Shown here in pieces: positions 12,499 to 24,323 of a DNA stretch of 64,000 nt; within the stretch, counting starts at the first letter, position 1, and the number at the start of each line of letters is the position of its first letter. A program made the position numbers and the translations under genes. The DNA is from Petunia secreta. Taxonomy: Eukaryota > Streptophyta > Magnoliopsida > Solanales > Solanaceae. The notes under the pieces were generated by a model that had not been told where the DNA came from, did no database searches, and saw only the letters and a program-made list of their open reading frames with translations. The stretch lies in NCBI GenBank assembly GCA_029990175.1, contig JARKIP010000003.1, positions 1,426,001-1,490,000 on the forward strand. The letters run 5' to 3'.

Positions 12499-13096
12499 GA
12501 TGAAGTGATTATGCTATTGCTACTGAACTGCAAATGTAAAAGCGACTACAAGTTTTAGCACAGTTACAACACTGATACAATTTCAACAACTGAAACACGC
12601 AAAAACAAAAGAATTGTATGCATAAAACTGTATGTTAAACCACAACTTTGTATATAAATATGTATGTCGACACATAGTTGTATAAAAATACACATCGGCA
12701 ACAATGTATCGATGAACTGATTTCACAATTGCTACTGAACTACAAATGTAAAAGCGACTACAAGTTTTAGCACAGTTACAACACTGATACAATTTCAACA
12801 ACTGAAACACGCAAAAACAAAAGAAGTGTATGCATAAAACTGTATGTTAAACCACAACTTTGTATAAAAATGTATGTCGACACATAGTTGTATAAAAATA
12901 CACATCGGCACAATGTATCGATGAACTGATTTCGCAATCGCTAATGAACTACAAATGTAAAAGCGACTACAAGTTTTAGCACAGTTATAACACTGATACA
13001 ATTTCAACAACTGAAACACGCAAAAACAAAAGAAGTGTATGCATAAAACTGTATGTTAAACCACAACTTTGTATAAAAATGTATGTCGACACTTAA
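12499..13096. repeat. MULE ~210-bp tandem repeat, three copies
   Basis: Units begin 'gatgaa.tgatt' at 12499, 12711 and 12920 (periods 212 and 209 bp); the last copy is truncated near 13096. Shared blocks include 'agcgactacaagttttagc', 'caatttcaacaactgaaac' and 'gtatgttaaaccacaac'. The similar minus-strand frames of 74-75 codons here only reflect the repeat. Element A inserted at the left edge of this array. Confidence 0.88.
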
Positions 13097-13652
13097 TTAC
13101 CTGAAGATACAGTATTGGTAATACAAAATCTACAATGTGTTTACAGAACTTTGGTATTCAATATCAAAACTCCGAATACAAAATCAGAATCGCATAATCA
13201 AAATCAGAAAATCAAAAATTGAAAACTTCGAATAATGTCAGGACAATTACAAATTGAAAACTTCTATTACTTACCGGAAAAATCGATCAATCGAGGATAA
13301 AAATCGCAAAATTGAGTTTGATTTTTTCAATTTTTATTGAATCAGAACTGAAAATTGTGGAACAATACCGATTCTACTTTGATCCAGAATTGTTTTTGAA
13401 GCTAAATTTGACAATATAAACCCTAGATTTTGGAGTGTAATTGAAGGAGGTTGAGAGTGAATTGAGTTCTTTAGAAAGGAAAGAGAAGGCGCGTAACAGA
13501 AGAAAGGTTTTTTTCTGAAATTATTTGGTATTTATATGTTGGTATTTTATATGTATTGTGTAAAAAAACTATCGGCATTTTTTGTAAATTGTAATTTTAT
13601 CGGTATTTTACGTAATTTTAGGTATAAAATGGTATATTTATGTAATTCTCCC

Positions 13653-14179
13653 TAACTAAAAATATATTCGCTACATGGAAACACACCAATACCAATATAG
13701 ACGAAGAAGTTGTTCGACTACCATATAACTTTCTACCCTAAATCTTGACGTCCACGCTTTACTATTTACATGTACTCCAAAAGCCTTCGTATATCATGTG
13801 GAAAAAATAGTTCTTGTACCGGATTCCCTTTTCTTTTTTAGGCTTTGAGCACCCTGGAAAAAAGGAACTTGTAGATCTCTGCTTTTAGATATGTTTTCTG
13901 GGGTTATATATAATTTACCTGAGACGTGTGCTTCGGAATTTGATGTGCTAACTTAATTAGGCAAAAAGATTTTCCTTAGTTTCTGGCTAGGCTTTTTGGT
14001 CAAGTGGGTGTTATCAGCTTCATTATAATAAATCGATATTTGAAGCTTTGCGCTGCATAAGTTTGAGTCTTTTCAATTTCAAGTTGCCTAATTTCCTTGG
14101 AACTGTTTGTGCTTGTCTTGTGCAGTGTTTGGTTCCCTCAACTCTATTTTTATTTATTGGATTTAACAACAAAAGAAGA
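13653..14179. other. intergenic; putative promoter of F-box pseudogene
   Basis: No coding frame is supported. The stretch lies between the MULE end and the first exon of the F-box/FBD pseudogene and would contain its 5' region. No clear TATA box was chosen. Confidence 0.3.
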
Positions 14180-15569
14180 ATGGATGACGGACAACATCGT
14201 GCCTCCTTTATTCGGCCTGAAATGGTAATTCTTGTTTCCATTCATTTTTTTCTTTTGTTTTTTGACATTATTTTATTGAAATTATTGTTGTCTTTTAATG
14301 TGTGCAGGATTCTGTGGAGTGTAAGGTTGACATATTGCAAAACGAGTTGCTTGTGGCCATTCTTTCATATTTATCTGTAAAGGAGGCAGCAAAAACCTGT
14401 CTTGTCTCTCGTAGATGGAGATATTTATGGCAGTATACAACTGGCTGTCTTGAGATTTATGATAAGGATAGACGCACTAAAGTGCCAGAGGTACGCTGTG
14501 AGTTTATGAAGTTGGTAAATCAAGTTTTGAAATTGCACCAGGGTCCAACTTTAGATCAATTCCGAGTTGGTTTGACCTTTACCGAGTATTGTTTCTGGAT
14601 TGATCACTGGATTAAATTTGCAATTCAAAAGGAAGTCAAATTATTTGAATTGAACTTATCAGCTGGCTGGGGACTTGGTGTTGGATGGAGCTACTATTAT
14701 TTTCCTGAGATTTGGAAATTGTCGTCTAGAGACATTGGCAAGCTGAAGTTTTCCAGATTTTGTTGTAATCTGAAATCACTTAGCTTGGTTACTGTCCATA
14801 TCAGGGAGGAAGAAGTTCATTTTTTTCTGTCAAATTGTCCACGTCTCGAGCTAATCTGCATTTCAGGTTCTAAATTGTTAGAGAATTTGAAAGTTACTCG
14901 TCCACTTCCAAGTTTGAAGTCCATGGAAATATCGTGTTGTGCCAATATCAGAGTTCTAGAGGTTGATGCTCCAAATCTCGAGTCTTTTACATACGTTGGA
15001 CCTAATATACTTGCGCCTCTTCAGAATTGTCCCAAGTTAACTTAGCTATCAGTTGGAGACCAGTATTGTTATTATTTCATTTTCAATGCTGATAAGCACA
15101 CAAGCTATTCCTCTAAGCTGAGAAAGCTTAAACTGAGAGCGTCTCATGCGGTTGTAATTCCACTCTGACAAGCACAATTTTAGTTGTCTTCCCTTGAAGT
15201 AGTACTTCCTTTCTGTGATATTGACACACGTCTTATATATTCATCCAGGTTATGTGGGCAAGTTGGCTCACATTCACTTACCCCGATAATTTTCCTAGAC
15301 TCGACAATCTAAGAGAGTTGGAATTGGACCTTAAGTTAGAAGCTGGTCAAAGCCTACTCTTCTTCACTTTTTTCAGCAAGGCATCTCCCTTGCTGTCTAG
15401 ATTCACAGCCCAGGTAAGTATCCCATCTTTGCTCCCCCATCATATCGTTTATATTCTACACGGCCTGTCGTCTGGAATTTCTTCTGGCAAGTTATGTCCA
15501 ATGACCTGGAGCAATTGCCGTAGTTAGAGGCAAACCTAAAATGTTGGAATTATATATATTTATATATGC

Positions 15570-15605
<36 letters not shown>

Positions 15606-16275
15606 GAAAATCCCAATTATTTATTCAAAAAAATATATAAAAGGTGGTACCCCCTGTGGCGCTCAAATCATGGGTCCGCCTCTGGCTGCAGTGGCCTTTG
15701 GGGGGGGGGGGGTGGGGAACTTTAAGGAGCTATTTTCACTCAGTTAAATGTTGCTGGTCTTAGACTTGCCTTCCATTTTGAAATGGCTATTTACTGTGTC
15801 CTTTTTCCTGCCCATATCATCAGTGCTCATGCTCGTTCTTCTTTTCTTTTTTCCCCTTTTTTAAATGAGGCAGATAACATACTACCAAGTCTTAGCTGAG
15901 GAGGTAATGTATACTGCTGCTTCTGCAGAAGCTTTAAGTTTTCATATTGTAGTCACCGGTATATCTGGTCCTGATTGGGGATCTTTTCTTGTTGTTGCAG
16001 CATATGAATGACGCGGCTAATGCTGAACATGCAGCTCGGTTGGCTACTCGTTTTGTTCACAAACATCTAAAAGTGGTGAAGTTAATTGGTTTCACTGGGT
16101 GTACAAGTGATTTTAACTTTGCTTTGCAGAAATAGGATGCTCTCTTAAGGAGATCATCCTACAGCCTACAAATGACCGTCACCACCCTGAGGTTATTAAA
16201 ATGGCATCAATAGAAGAGCGGAGCAAGCAGCTTGAAGCGAAGTTGCCACCAGGAGCTAAACTGATGATACTATAG
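14180..16275 (+). pseudogene. F-box/LRR/FBD-domain protein gene, broken
   Basis: Exon 1 (14180-14224, MDDGQHRASFIRPEM) splices at GTAATT to exon 2 at 14308. Exon 2 begins with an F-box (DILQNELLVAILSYLSVKEA, then SRRWRYLW), followed by leucine-rich FBD-type repeats (CCNLKSLSLVTVHI, FLSNCPRLELICISG, IRVLEVDAPNLESFTYVG). Such proteins are substrate receptors of SCF ubiquitin ligases. A TAG at 15043 interrupts the frame; the same frame continues to a TGA near 15166. Later exons remain: 15249-15413 (DNLRELELDLKLEAGQ, donor GTAAGT) and 16001 onward (HKHLKVVKLIGFTG). A frameshift near 16130 separates these from the FBD tail SLKEIILQPTNDRHHPEVIK and the final stop at 16275. The lesions indicate a pseudogene. 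Confidence 0.8.
15569..15603. repeat. (TG)n(TA)n microsatellite in F-box pseudogene intron
   Basis: Alternating GT repeats are followed by TA repeats. A poly-G run follows near 15700, beside 'gggtccgcctctggc', a short block resembling the end of a Solanaceae MITE. Confidence 0.8.
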
Positions 16276-17605
16276 TTTCAATTCCATCTCGACTTACACA
16301 GCATGGTCTTTTCAAGAATTGCTTAAATTCTTGCTCTACCAGTATCATCAAATGGAAGAATATATTTTTATTCAATCGATGAATGCACCTAATTTGTCTG
16401 AGTAAACAGAAAATGGACAAATTCACTATAGATCTAGGCATTTCTTATTTCGTTTTCCACTTTGTTTATTGATATTCTCGAATTCCTTTTTGGATTATAA
16501 GTTTGTTTTAAATCTATGAATTTACTTGAGCACAAGTAAACTAAAATCATTTCATGTTCCTTGACTTGTTGTTAGCTTCTCCTTCCCCTTAACATAACAA
16601 ATGCCACCCTGATCTAGCTGCTATTCGGTTAGTTTTTCTGCATTTCATTGTTTTAATACACTGGAATCCTTTTTCCCAAACGTTGTAGGCGTACTATTTT
16701 CACCTCAATCACAATCTTGTAGTTGGAAATCATTACATAGCTGACGCCTATGCATTATTCTATGATAATAATCTTTAAATTTCCTTGAATATAGATCTTT
16801 AGGGAAAAGTTTAAATGAAGTAACATTGCAAAACACTTTTTGCAGTTTTTTCATTTCTGGAGTGGAGTAATCTTGTACAACGTCAATATTCTTATTTTCT
16901 ATTCTTATGCTATTGAAAAGTAACTGCAAGCTGTAGGGTTAGAAAAGTTTGAGCTTTGTTTTAAGAAGCTACAAAGTAGTCATAGAGCAGCAACTACAAA
17001 GATTATAAAGCAAGTATATATACCATAAGAAGATATAGAGCAAGTTGACTCAATTTCCAGAACTCAAAAGCAGACTGGGATTTCACAATATATAACATGT
17101 ACACTTTATGTTACACTTTTTCCTTATTTCATAAAGAATGACGTTCAAGCTGCTGAGCTGATACAACAACATCATACCCACTGTTATTCTATAAGTGGGG
17201 TCTGGGAACAAGTGGGGTCTGGAGACAAGTAAGGTCTGGGAAAGGTGAGATGTATCTTACCCCCACCAAGGTGGAGAGGTTGTTTTTGGTAGACCCTCAA
17301 CTAAAGAAATTCATTTTTGAACACATTTTAAAAAATAAGATGAAAACACCATGATAAAGAAAATACTGACATAAAAATCAAAGAATACCTAAGATAAATG
17401 AGCTGCTGAGCTCATGAGCTCATTATCATCAGTAGATATGCTTATATCGATTACAAATACTCGATAAAACAATTGACGACACGTAGGTGGCCCTATCACT
17501 ATTATTAAAAAGAGTTTAAGTCCTGTGCACTTTCTACATAATAAGGTAATTTCAAAAGTAAACCACCTTGACTTTCTAGTAATATATTATTACTTTTTTT
17601 TAATA
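16276..17605. other. intergenic with SINE-like repeat
   Basis: No gene is supported. About 17160-17390 is a SINE-like copy ('acaacaacat.atacccactg' ... 'aagtggggtctggg' ... 'ttacccccacca' ... 'gtagaccctcaactaaag' ... 'aagatgaaaacaccatg'). Related copies occur at ~695-800 and ~29285-29410. Confidence 0.5.
17160..17390 (+). mobile_element. SINE-like retroposon copy
   Basis: Characteristic order: (caa)n-like start, 'aagtggggtctggg' repeated twice, 'ttacccccaccaaggtggag', 'ggtagaccctcaactaaag', then an A-rich tail with 'aagatgaaaacacc'. I recognise this block as a common Solanaceae short interspersed repeat; the family name is not certain. Confidence 0.6.
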
Positions 17606-18655
17606 GGGAGAATTTCAAAACTAGCTCCTCAAAGTAAAAAAATTACAAATGAGGGACCATATTTCACTCATAGCACCCCTTATTTTTAAATTACATAACA
17701 TAGCAACCTCTTATTTTTAAATTACATAACATGACACCCCTTTAAACTAAAAACCCTAGGAGCCACTCCCCACCCTCCCCTACCACTGACCTGCCGCCGA
17801 AAACGCAGTCGCCGGTGGTTGGAAAATTAAAAATCCACCGGATCTCATCGGATTACTTATTTTATTGGTGGATTTATTTAAATAATTATTTTTTTGATAA
17901 TTTTATACACCTAAATCTATCAAATAATAAATTATACATGTAAACACATAGAAAATGTGCAAGCAAGAAGGAAAATACAAAAATATACACAAAAAACATA
18001 AAATTTATACAAACATCCATAAATAGTGCACAAATCTGAAATTTATATAACTTTATTCATTGCTCATACACGCATATACAACTTTATCCAAATTTACAAA
18101 AGTGCATAGAATATGTTTATTCACTGTATATATACACATATACAGATTTATACATTTTTATACACATTTATAGAAGTGTATAAACATGTATAAAATTGTA
18201 TAAACTGAAAAATAATAATTTTATACAGCGTTTCATGCAGCTTCTACACAAAATCTTAATAAATATATAAAATTTGTACAGTTTTATACAAGAAAAATAC
18301 TAGATCTAAAAAGTTTTAATAAAAACTAGTAGATCTCACTGGATACTTTTGAAAAATGTGAAAAAACAAAAAGAAACATGATAAACAAACCCCTCACCGG
18401 AGTTTTGACCGAAATATACAACAAAAAATCGACATTATTATTTAAAAGGCAAAAAAAAAAAAAAAAAAGAAACAACGGCAGTTGTTGCAGATGTTTACGG
18501 CAGCAGCGGAGGCAGTGGCTTAGAGGAGAGGGAATGAAAGTGAGGCAGCGGTAGAAGGGGTGGGAGGCGGTGATACTGTAAGGGGAAGAGAGGAAAAATA
18601 GGAGTATTTTTTGTTAATTTTCATAAGTGGGTGACTCTCCATGTAATTGTCTTTT
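17606..18655. mobile_element. non-autonomous MULE-like repeat
   Basis: The left end reads 'gggagaatttcaaaactagctc' and the right end, in reverse complement, 'gacaattacatggagagtcac'. Internal order 'gggaccatatttcactcatagcacccctta', a short GC-rich 'gccgccgaaaacgcagtcgccgg', then AT-rich 'tatacaaaa/tataaa' repeats matches the element at 27759-28348. No transposase frame is present. Confidence 0.45.
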
Positions 18656-19144
18656 TTAATATAATTATTATTTACCAAATATAATAAAAAACATTAATGG
18701 CAGAATCCTAATTAAAAAAAAAAATAGTACTCTTAAGGATATTTATAAAATTACTTCTTTTTCCAATTTCCTTGGGAGAGCCTAATCGCAACATACTTGG
18801 AACACCAACATACTGTAGCAACCAAGAAAGATCGAGTCTCTCCAATGGGCAATTATTAACAACAAATAGAGAAGATTCAAAGATACAGAAAAAGACAAGA
18901 TCCATTGCAAATAGAAAAGGAGAAGCAAAGTTTAATCTTTCCACATGCAAATGTATCTCTGTCACTTTCTACTTCTACTGTTTTTTTTTTCCTTCAATAA
19001 TCTACTAAAGTATACAAACCTGAAACCAATGTCTAAAGACAACAAAAAGAAGTTAAGCCTCAAACACACATGCATGTTATAGTAAAGCAAAGGCTAAAAT
19101 ATTGAGTTGGAGCTAACCCCACAATACTGATGATGATGTGTGTG
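18656..19144. other. intergenic
   Basis: AT-rich sequence. The overlapping frames on both strands at 18708-19008 have no recognisable domain and are judged shadows. Confidence 0.3.
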
Positions 19145-19303
19145 CAGTGGCGGATTTAGGATTTTTGTTAAGGGTTAAACAAATTAACATATGAAAAACA
19201 TTAAAGAGACTCAACTTATATTATATACACATATAAAAAAAAATTACACATCTACATAGTGTATTTTTCCCGCGACCCCTTCACCACATGTAGGTCCGCC
19301 CAG
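19145..19303. mobile_element. MITE, hAT-like (CAGTGGCGGATTTAGG ends)
   Basis: The element begins cagtggcggatttagg and ends gtaggtccgcccag, giving imperfect terminal inverted repeats (the reverse complement of the end is ctgggcggacctac). It is flanked by TG-repeat sequence, so a 7-8 bp duplication 'gtgtgtg' is possible but not decisive. It belongs to a repeat type I recognise from Solanaceae. Confidence 0.6.
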
Positions 19304-19827
19304 GTGTGTGTGCGTTTGTTTGTTCTATTTGGTGATACTTCCTAACTCTACCCGCCGAGGCTTGGTATGCTTGTGCTTTATCCTCCTCTATATGAATGGG
19401 CCTAACCAACCTCAACTTTTAATTAAATTCCAGGGAAGGGCGCTATGGAGCCATCAAATAAGGATGTTGATCAGGTGTGTTCAAGGTGTTACTTACAATT
19501 TAATTGTTGTTGGTTAGATTTACAGGAGTCTCTGTGTGTTCCCAGGTTTTGATCAACATTAAACATAACATTTTTCAAGGAAGATATTATGGCTAGTTTA
19601 CAACGCAATTCAATTTATACTTTCTAAGGATTGCTTTATTATTTCAAAAAAAAAGGATTGCTTTATTATTTTTTCATTAGTTTTTAGGTTGATTGTGTGA
19701 TTGTAAATAGTTTGCATATGCCCTATGAAGTAACGTCCAATTTAAGTTTGCATAGCTAACCTGTGTGTCTGTTATATCATCTTCAACTAGTGAACTACTA
19801 AAGCACTTTCCTCGTCCTATATAGGCC

Positions 19828-20921
19828 ATGGGAGTTCACGTCCAAGCGGAAATAGTTGCGGACATCCTCAGCAGGTTACCGGTGCGGTCTCTTCTATGAT
19901 TCAAATGTGTTTCAACATTTTGGGAGGCGTTAATCTCTGATCCTTACTTTAAGAGGACACATCTCAATCTTGCCAAAAATGACCATAATTCCCAGAAATT
20001 TCTTGTGGCCCAATTGCGCCATTGTGTGGATGATATGTATAACTTCTATTCTTCTTCTCTATTGTCGTTAGATCAAGTGGTTGATGATGAACAAAATCTT
20101 GATTGCCCTTCTAAATGTAAACCAATGTTTTGCACGATTTTAAGTTCTTGTGATGGATTGGTTCTACTCAGAGTTACTGATAAAATCGATGAACTTTTGT
20201 TGTGGAACCCCTCCACAAGAGAATCAATAGTGCTTCCCCTTCCAGAAACTTGATTGATGGGTTTGTTATGCAGATTGGGATATGACACAATTAGTGATGA
20301 ATATAAATTCCTTTTGACTAACCTGAATTCATGTCCTGATCGTGGTGTATCCGTTGAAATTCTCGCCCTAAAAAGTCGTTCTTGGAGAAAAGTTGGATTT
20401 CCTCCTAGTATTTACTGTGAAAGTTTGGATCAGAGGAGTTGTATGGATCATTTGGCATTTGTACATGGAGCGTTTCATTGGATTGGCCTGTCACGAAGTT
20501 ATACTATCTTTACATTTAATATTTCCAATGAGGTGTATGGAGAGATACTATTGCCATTGCCAAAGGATATGCATATCTACGCACGGTACTTCGAACTAGG
20601 CGTTGCAGTATTTAGAGGAATGCTTTGCCTTTTTTCTACATATGATAATGCGGTGAGCGGCATCTTTACATTGTGGATGATGAAAGAATATGGTGTTGAC
20701 GAATCTTGGACTCTGTTTCTTAAAATACAAGGTACTAACCTTTTTTATACAGCCACACCAACATATATGTTTGTGGTGGTGAACTGCTACTTCGCTGCAA
20801 GCATATGAGTGGTGGTTTTGATGAATATAGGACATCCAGAGGGCCATTTGAAATTTGGCCGGTTTGTCTTACGTCTAAGCTAGGAATTGTTTATACAGAG
20901 AGCTTGATCTCTCCAAGATAA
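19828..20921 (+). pseudogene. F-box protein with F-box-associated (FBA) domain, broken
   Basis: Start MGVHVQAEIVADILSRLPVR, a classic F-box opening. The expected RFKCVS codon series is interrupted by TGA at about 19897 (TTCTATGATTC, as if CGA became TGA). The FBA/beta-propeller-like part follows: CTILSSCDGLVLLR, LLLWNPSTRESIVLPLPET, then a second TGA at 20251, RLGYDTISDEYK, VEILALKSRSWRKV and FVHGAFHWIGL. A frameshift near 20755 puts the C-terminal residues RTSRGPFEIWPVC and the final YTESLISPR in another frame, ending at 20921. Intact homologues (~370 aa) act as SCF substrate adaptors, as in the CPR1/CPR30 and S-locus F-box groups. Two stops and one shift make it a pseudogene. Confidence 0.85.
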
Positions 20922-22028
20922 CTTATTTTATATTTGCTTATGTATGATTGAGGCACTTTTTTTTTCTCTTTTTGAAGATCATGTAACGACTCTTATTCTA
21001 ATGTTCTTATTTAGTATTTGCTTATCTATGATTAAAAGCCTTTTGCTTTTCCTTTTTTTTCCAAAGATCATGTAGTAAACCTCAGATTCTGAAAAGTTTA
21101 TCTATTGATCTCCATGTTTTGGTCCCGAAATGTATATATTGGACAGAAGTGATTGAAGACGACCCCCTCATTACCTATTATTGCTTGCAGACAATTGTAC
21201 GAGTAATGCACTGTTTATTAGTATCTCTTTGTTTCTATTCATCTTATTATTTTTCCAGACCTTGTTGTTTAGCAGGTATACACTCATTCGTGTAGGCTAG
21301 CTGCTTGATATATAAAGATAGTATATGAGGCTATGTAAGGCTTGAGGCTAAACTCGTTGATTCATTGAAAGCTTCAAACTCCTTTGGACAGAGCTGCTGC
21401 TTAAAAGCTCGACTGCTCTACTCCCATATTTTTCATTATACCTCTCCTCTGTAAAATGCTTTTTATTTTTATATATAAAATGATTCAACTTGGATTTTGG
21501 ATCAATACATGGTATCAGAAAACTTGTTCTTGGGACTACCAACTTTCTTGTATCATAATTCTGAGTACCTTTTTCCAAGAACAGAACTTGGATTTTCTCT
21601 ATATAGAATTCCTGATATGCTTCACAAGATACTTGTCTATTTGGCTTACCTGAATACCTTGATCAAGGAATATCCAAGAGAAACAGAAGATACAAATAGT
21701 CTGCCTGCTAGTATTGTGCTTTTTTTCCCGTTTCTTACTATTTTATAAGGTAATAGATGCTTGCGCTATTTACTCCTGATACAAGTTCTTTTTTCCTTCC
21801 TCTTTTACCCATCACATCACAATTTTTTTTTTTAATAAAAACTACTCGTGTATATACCAATTTTGTAGCTATATTCAGGTTTTATAAATATAAGCTTGAA
21901 CTAGCTTATCAGTTTTTTTTTTTTTTAAAAAAAAAAAATCTTCTGATAAGCATAGGGAGGATTCTGAGGTGAACTTGTTTTGAGTCTTCAACTTGGATAT
22001 TATTGCCTAAATGTGCGACCCTCAAGCA
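20922..22028. other. intergenic, 3' flank of F-box pseudogene
   Basis: Contains repeated 'gaagatcatgta' and 'ttgcttg.agacaa' words but no supportable gene. Frames at 21348-21972 are low-complexity or unrecognised. Confidence 0.3.
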
Positions 22029-22270
22029 AGTATAAATATACAGAGCTTGATTTCTGCAAAATTACTTATTTTTACTCCTACTTGCTAACGGGAGACGTTT
22101 CTTTTTTCTTTTTCCGAAGATCATGTAACAACCTCTTGTTCTGATAAGTTTTTCTATCGCTCGCCAATTTTCGATTCTGAAATGTCATAAAGATGTCAGG
22201 CTACTTGTTTCAATTATATTGCATATCATTGCTTGTAGACAACCGTAATAGGAATTGCTACTGTCCATTC
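22029..22270 (+). pseudogene. duplicated 3' tail of the FBA F-box gene
   Basis: 'tatacagagcttgatttctg' repeats the last codons of the F-box pseudogene (20895-20921). The 3' flank then follows in the same order: 'acttattttta', 'cgaagatcatgtaacaacctc', 'gataagtttttctat', 'tattgcatatcattgcttgtagacaa'. It is a partial tandem duplicate with only the gene end preserved. Confidence 0.6.
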
Positions 22271-23104
22271 TTCAGCTGTAGTTAAGTGGAATGATTCCCA
22301 AGATCAATCCACCCCGGAAGGTTAGAACTTTCTACAATTATCATGGAGGACGGGTCTTTTGAGTTGTGCTTGAAAAAGAAAACAATTTAAATTCATCAAG
22401 TTTGTCATCTTTCTGTCTTTGAAATAGCAGGAAACAAAAGATAATCTGAGACCGTAAACTTTTGGCTTCAACTTCTTTTCACGGCTCATCCACTGCCTCA
22501 AGACAAACTTTTTGCGAGCTATTTGGTATCATAAACGTACTAGGAGTTGATTTTACCTTTTCAGGTGTATTCTAAACCTATAAATACCTCATTACTTGAT
22601 TGTTATTGGTTAGTTGCTATTATTACAAAACAAAAATGTATTGTGTGAGGCTGCAACCTTTTGTTTCGAATTGAACAAACGATTGCCTGTTTCAAGAGGA
22701 TCAGTTTCTTCAAGGTAAACATTCCTCTAAGATTTTATATCTTGTTCTAATTGTCATTCTTACGCAGTTTCAAATTTAATGGATCCATTATAGGGTTTCA
22801 ATTCATTCAAGTGAGCAAAGCGAAAGAGATGCTTAAATCGTTTTCTTTCCCAAGCAAGCTAACTTAAAGCTTGGTGTGATAGAATTTTTTAAATTATTTT
22901 TTCGTTGCGCGTTCTCTTATGAATGCTTATCCAGTAGAAATTAGAGTGTGTGTGGATGTGTGTGTAAAACCAGCCTTCCCGGCCTGCAAGTAACCTCGTT
23001 CTGCAGTCTGAATAATAAAGAAGGATACAAGATAATATAGTTTACCTGGTTCTCACACTTTTATTTTCTATCCTAGTACTTTTTTTTTTTTTGAAATAAT
23101 CTTC
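22271..23104. other. intergenic
   Basis: No gene supported. The segment near 22797-22875 ('caattcattcaagtgagcaaagc', 'agatgcttaaatcg', 'caagcaagctaac') recurs in degenerate form at 26648-26725. Confidence 0.3.
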
Positions 23105-24315
23105 CTAGCTGCACTGGGGTTGGATAAAATCAAAATGAACTTACAAGGAAGGAGGGGAGCTTGGCCTTGCCTCTTGTACAAAAGAAATTGCGTAGCACAA
23201 AGACAAAAGAGCTAACACAGTTGAAAATATAGGACTAACTAAGAAATTAGCCTTGTCATATCTTATATTTATACTAGGCATTTGCCATTTATCCAAAAAG
23301 TATGCGCCCTTAGCTTCTCTAGGTAGCATCTGCCCTGAGAATAAGAGTTTTGGTTTGGGGAGTAGGCGGCCTCTTTTGCTAATCCATCGGCAACCTGATT
23401 AGCTTCCCTGAAATAGTGAGTGATATCTACTTCTGCTTGTGCCATAAGCTGCATTGTTTCCTCGATATTAGCCTTAGCTTTTGGTTCACTAACTTCTTTG
23501 CTAGCATTTCAACCACAATCATATAATCAAGTTCCACTATTAAATTGTGGTGACCATTTCTAATGCACCCTTCAACTCCAAATCTGGTTGCACATGCTTC
23601 TGTCACATGATTGATGGTCCCTTTCATAGGCACTGAAAATGCCATGATCAACTCCCCTCTATGATTGCTCAAGATTCCCCCTAATGCCTGCTTGTTCAGA
23701 GTAATGTAAAAAGCTCCTATTAGTGTTCAATTTAACCTTTGGTTCCGGTGGTACTTGCCATAAAACTAGTAGGCTTCTAGGATATGGCTTGTTTCTACTA
23801 CTTGGCAGGACTTTTATCCAACACATATCCCAGTCACATCTAGGGAAAACCATCTATGCTAGTACTAACTACCTTCCTTACCACTTGCCAAAGAGTGGAA
23901 CCAAACAGATCAGAGGCGTGCCTTATTGTGAAGCTTTTGAAAATAGAGCAATTCAACATAACTACCGCCAGGGAATAGTAAGTAAGTGATAGGGTCATCG
24001 GGAAGCCTATTTTGCAGCAGGAGCAATTGGCTTTGGTCATCGCTTGTGACTTGAAAAAATAACACTGTATAAATTATTACTATTAGCCTTTGACAACTAT
24101 GGGATGTAAATAATGAATCCAACCGGCTATTTTTAGAAATCCATTAAGATTGTCTTGTGAAATATATTAAAAATGTGATGGTCATATTACCGATTCCATA
24201 AGAATGTAACTCCCTTTCTCGTTTTGTCCTACTCTCATTCTCAAGTCTGCAAGCCAAAAGGGCAATGGAGCTTTGTATATGTGGATTTGCCTTGAACTGA
24301 TCAATAAGTTGTTAG

Positions 24316-24323
24316 AACTCCCT
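24316..24323. other. 8-bp TSD GAACTCCC, left
   Basis: GAACTCCC precedes the hAT element and is repeated exactly at 25396-25403. Confidence 0.92.

Larger units (their letters stand above)
862..13652. mobile_element. Mutator-like element (MULE), split by Ty3/gypsy element A
   Basis: The left edge reads agggtaatttacc near 862 and the right edge, read on the minus strand, agggagaattacat from 13652. They form short degenerate terminal inverted repeats that continue as weak similarity with 'taccgata' blocks. Between them lie a MULE transposase N-terminal fragment (minus), a DUF1985-like gene fragment (plus) and ~210-bp tandem repeats that flank the inserted retroelement A. Without A the element is about 3.25 kb. 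No convincing 9-bp target duplication was found, so the exact ends are inferred. Confidence 0.5.

Noticed and set aside
12583..13019. Two similar minus-strand frames of 74-75 codons that look like a small gene family
   Set aside because: They follow the 210-bp tandem repeat of the MULE; similarity is explained by the repeat.
862..13652. 9-bp target duplication for the large MULE
   Set aside because: The flanks (CGATATTTA and TAACTAAAA) do not match, so no TSD is claimed.
18708..19008. Overlapping frames on both strands, 78-85 codons
   Set aside because: No recognisable domain, AT-rich, between two repeats.
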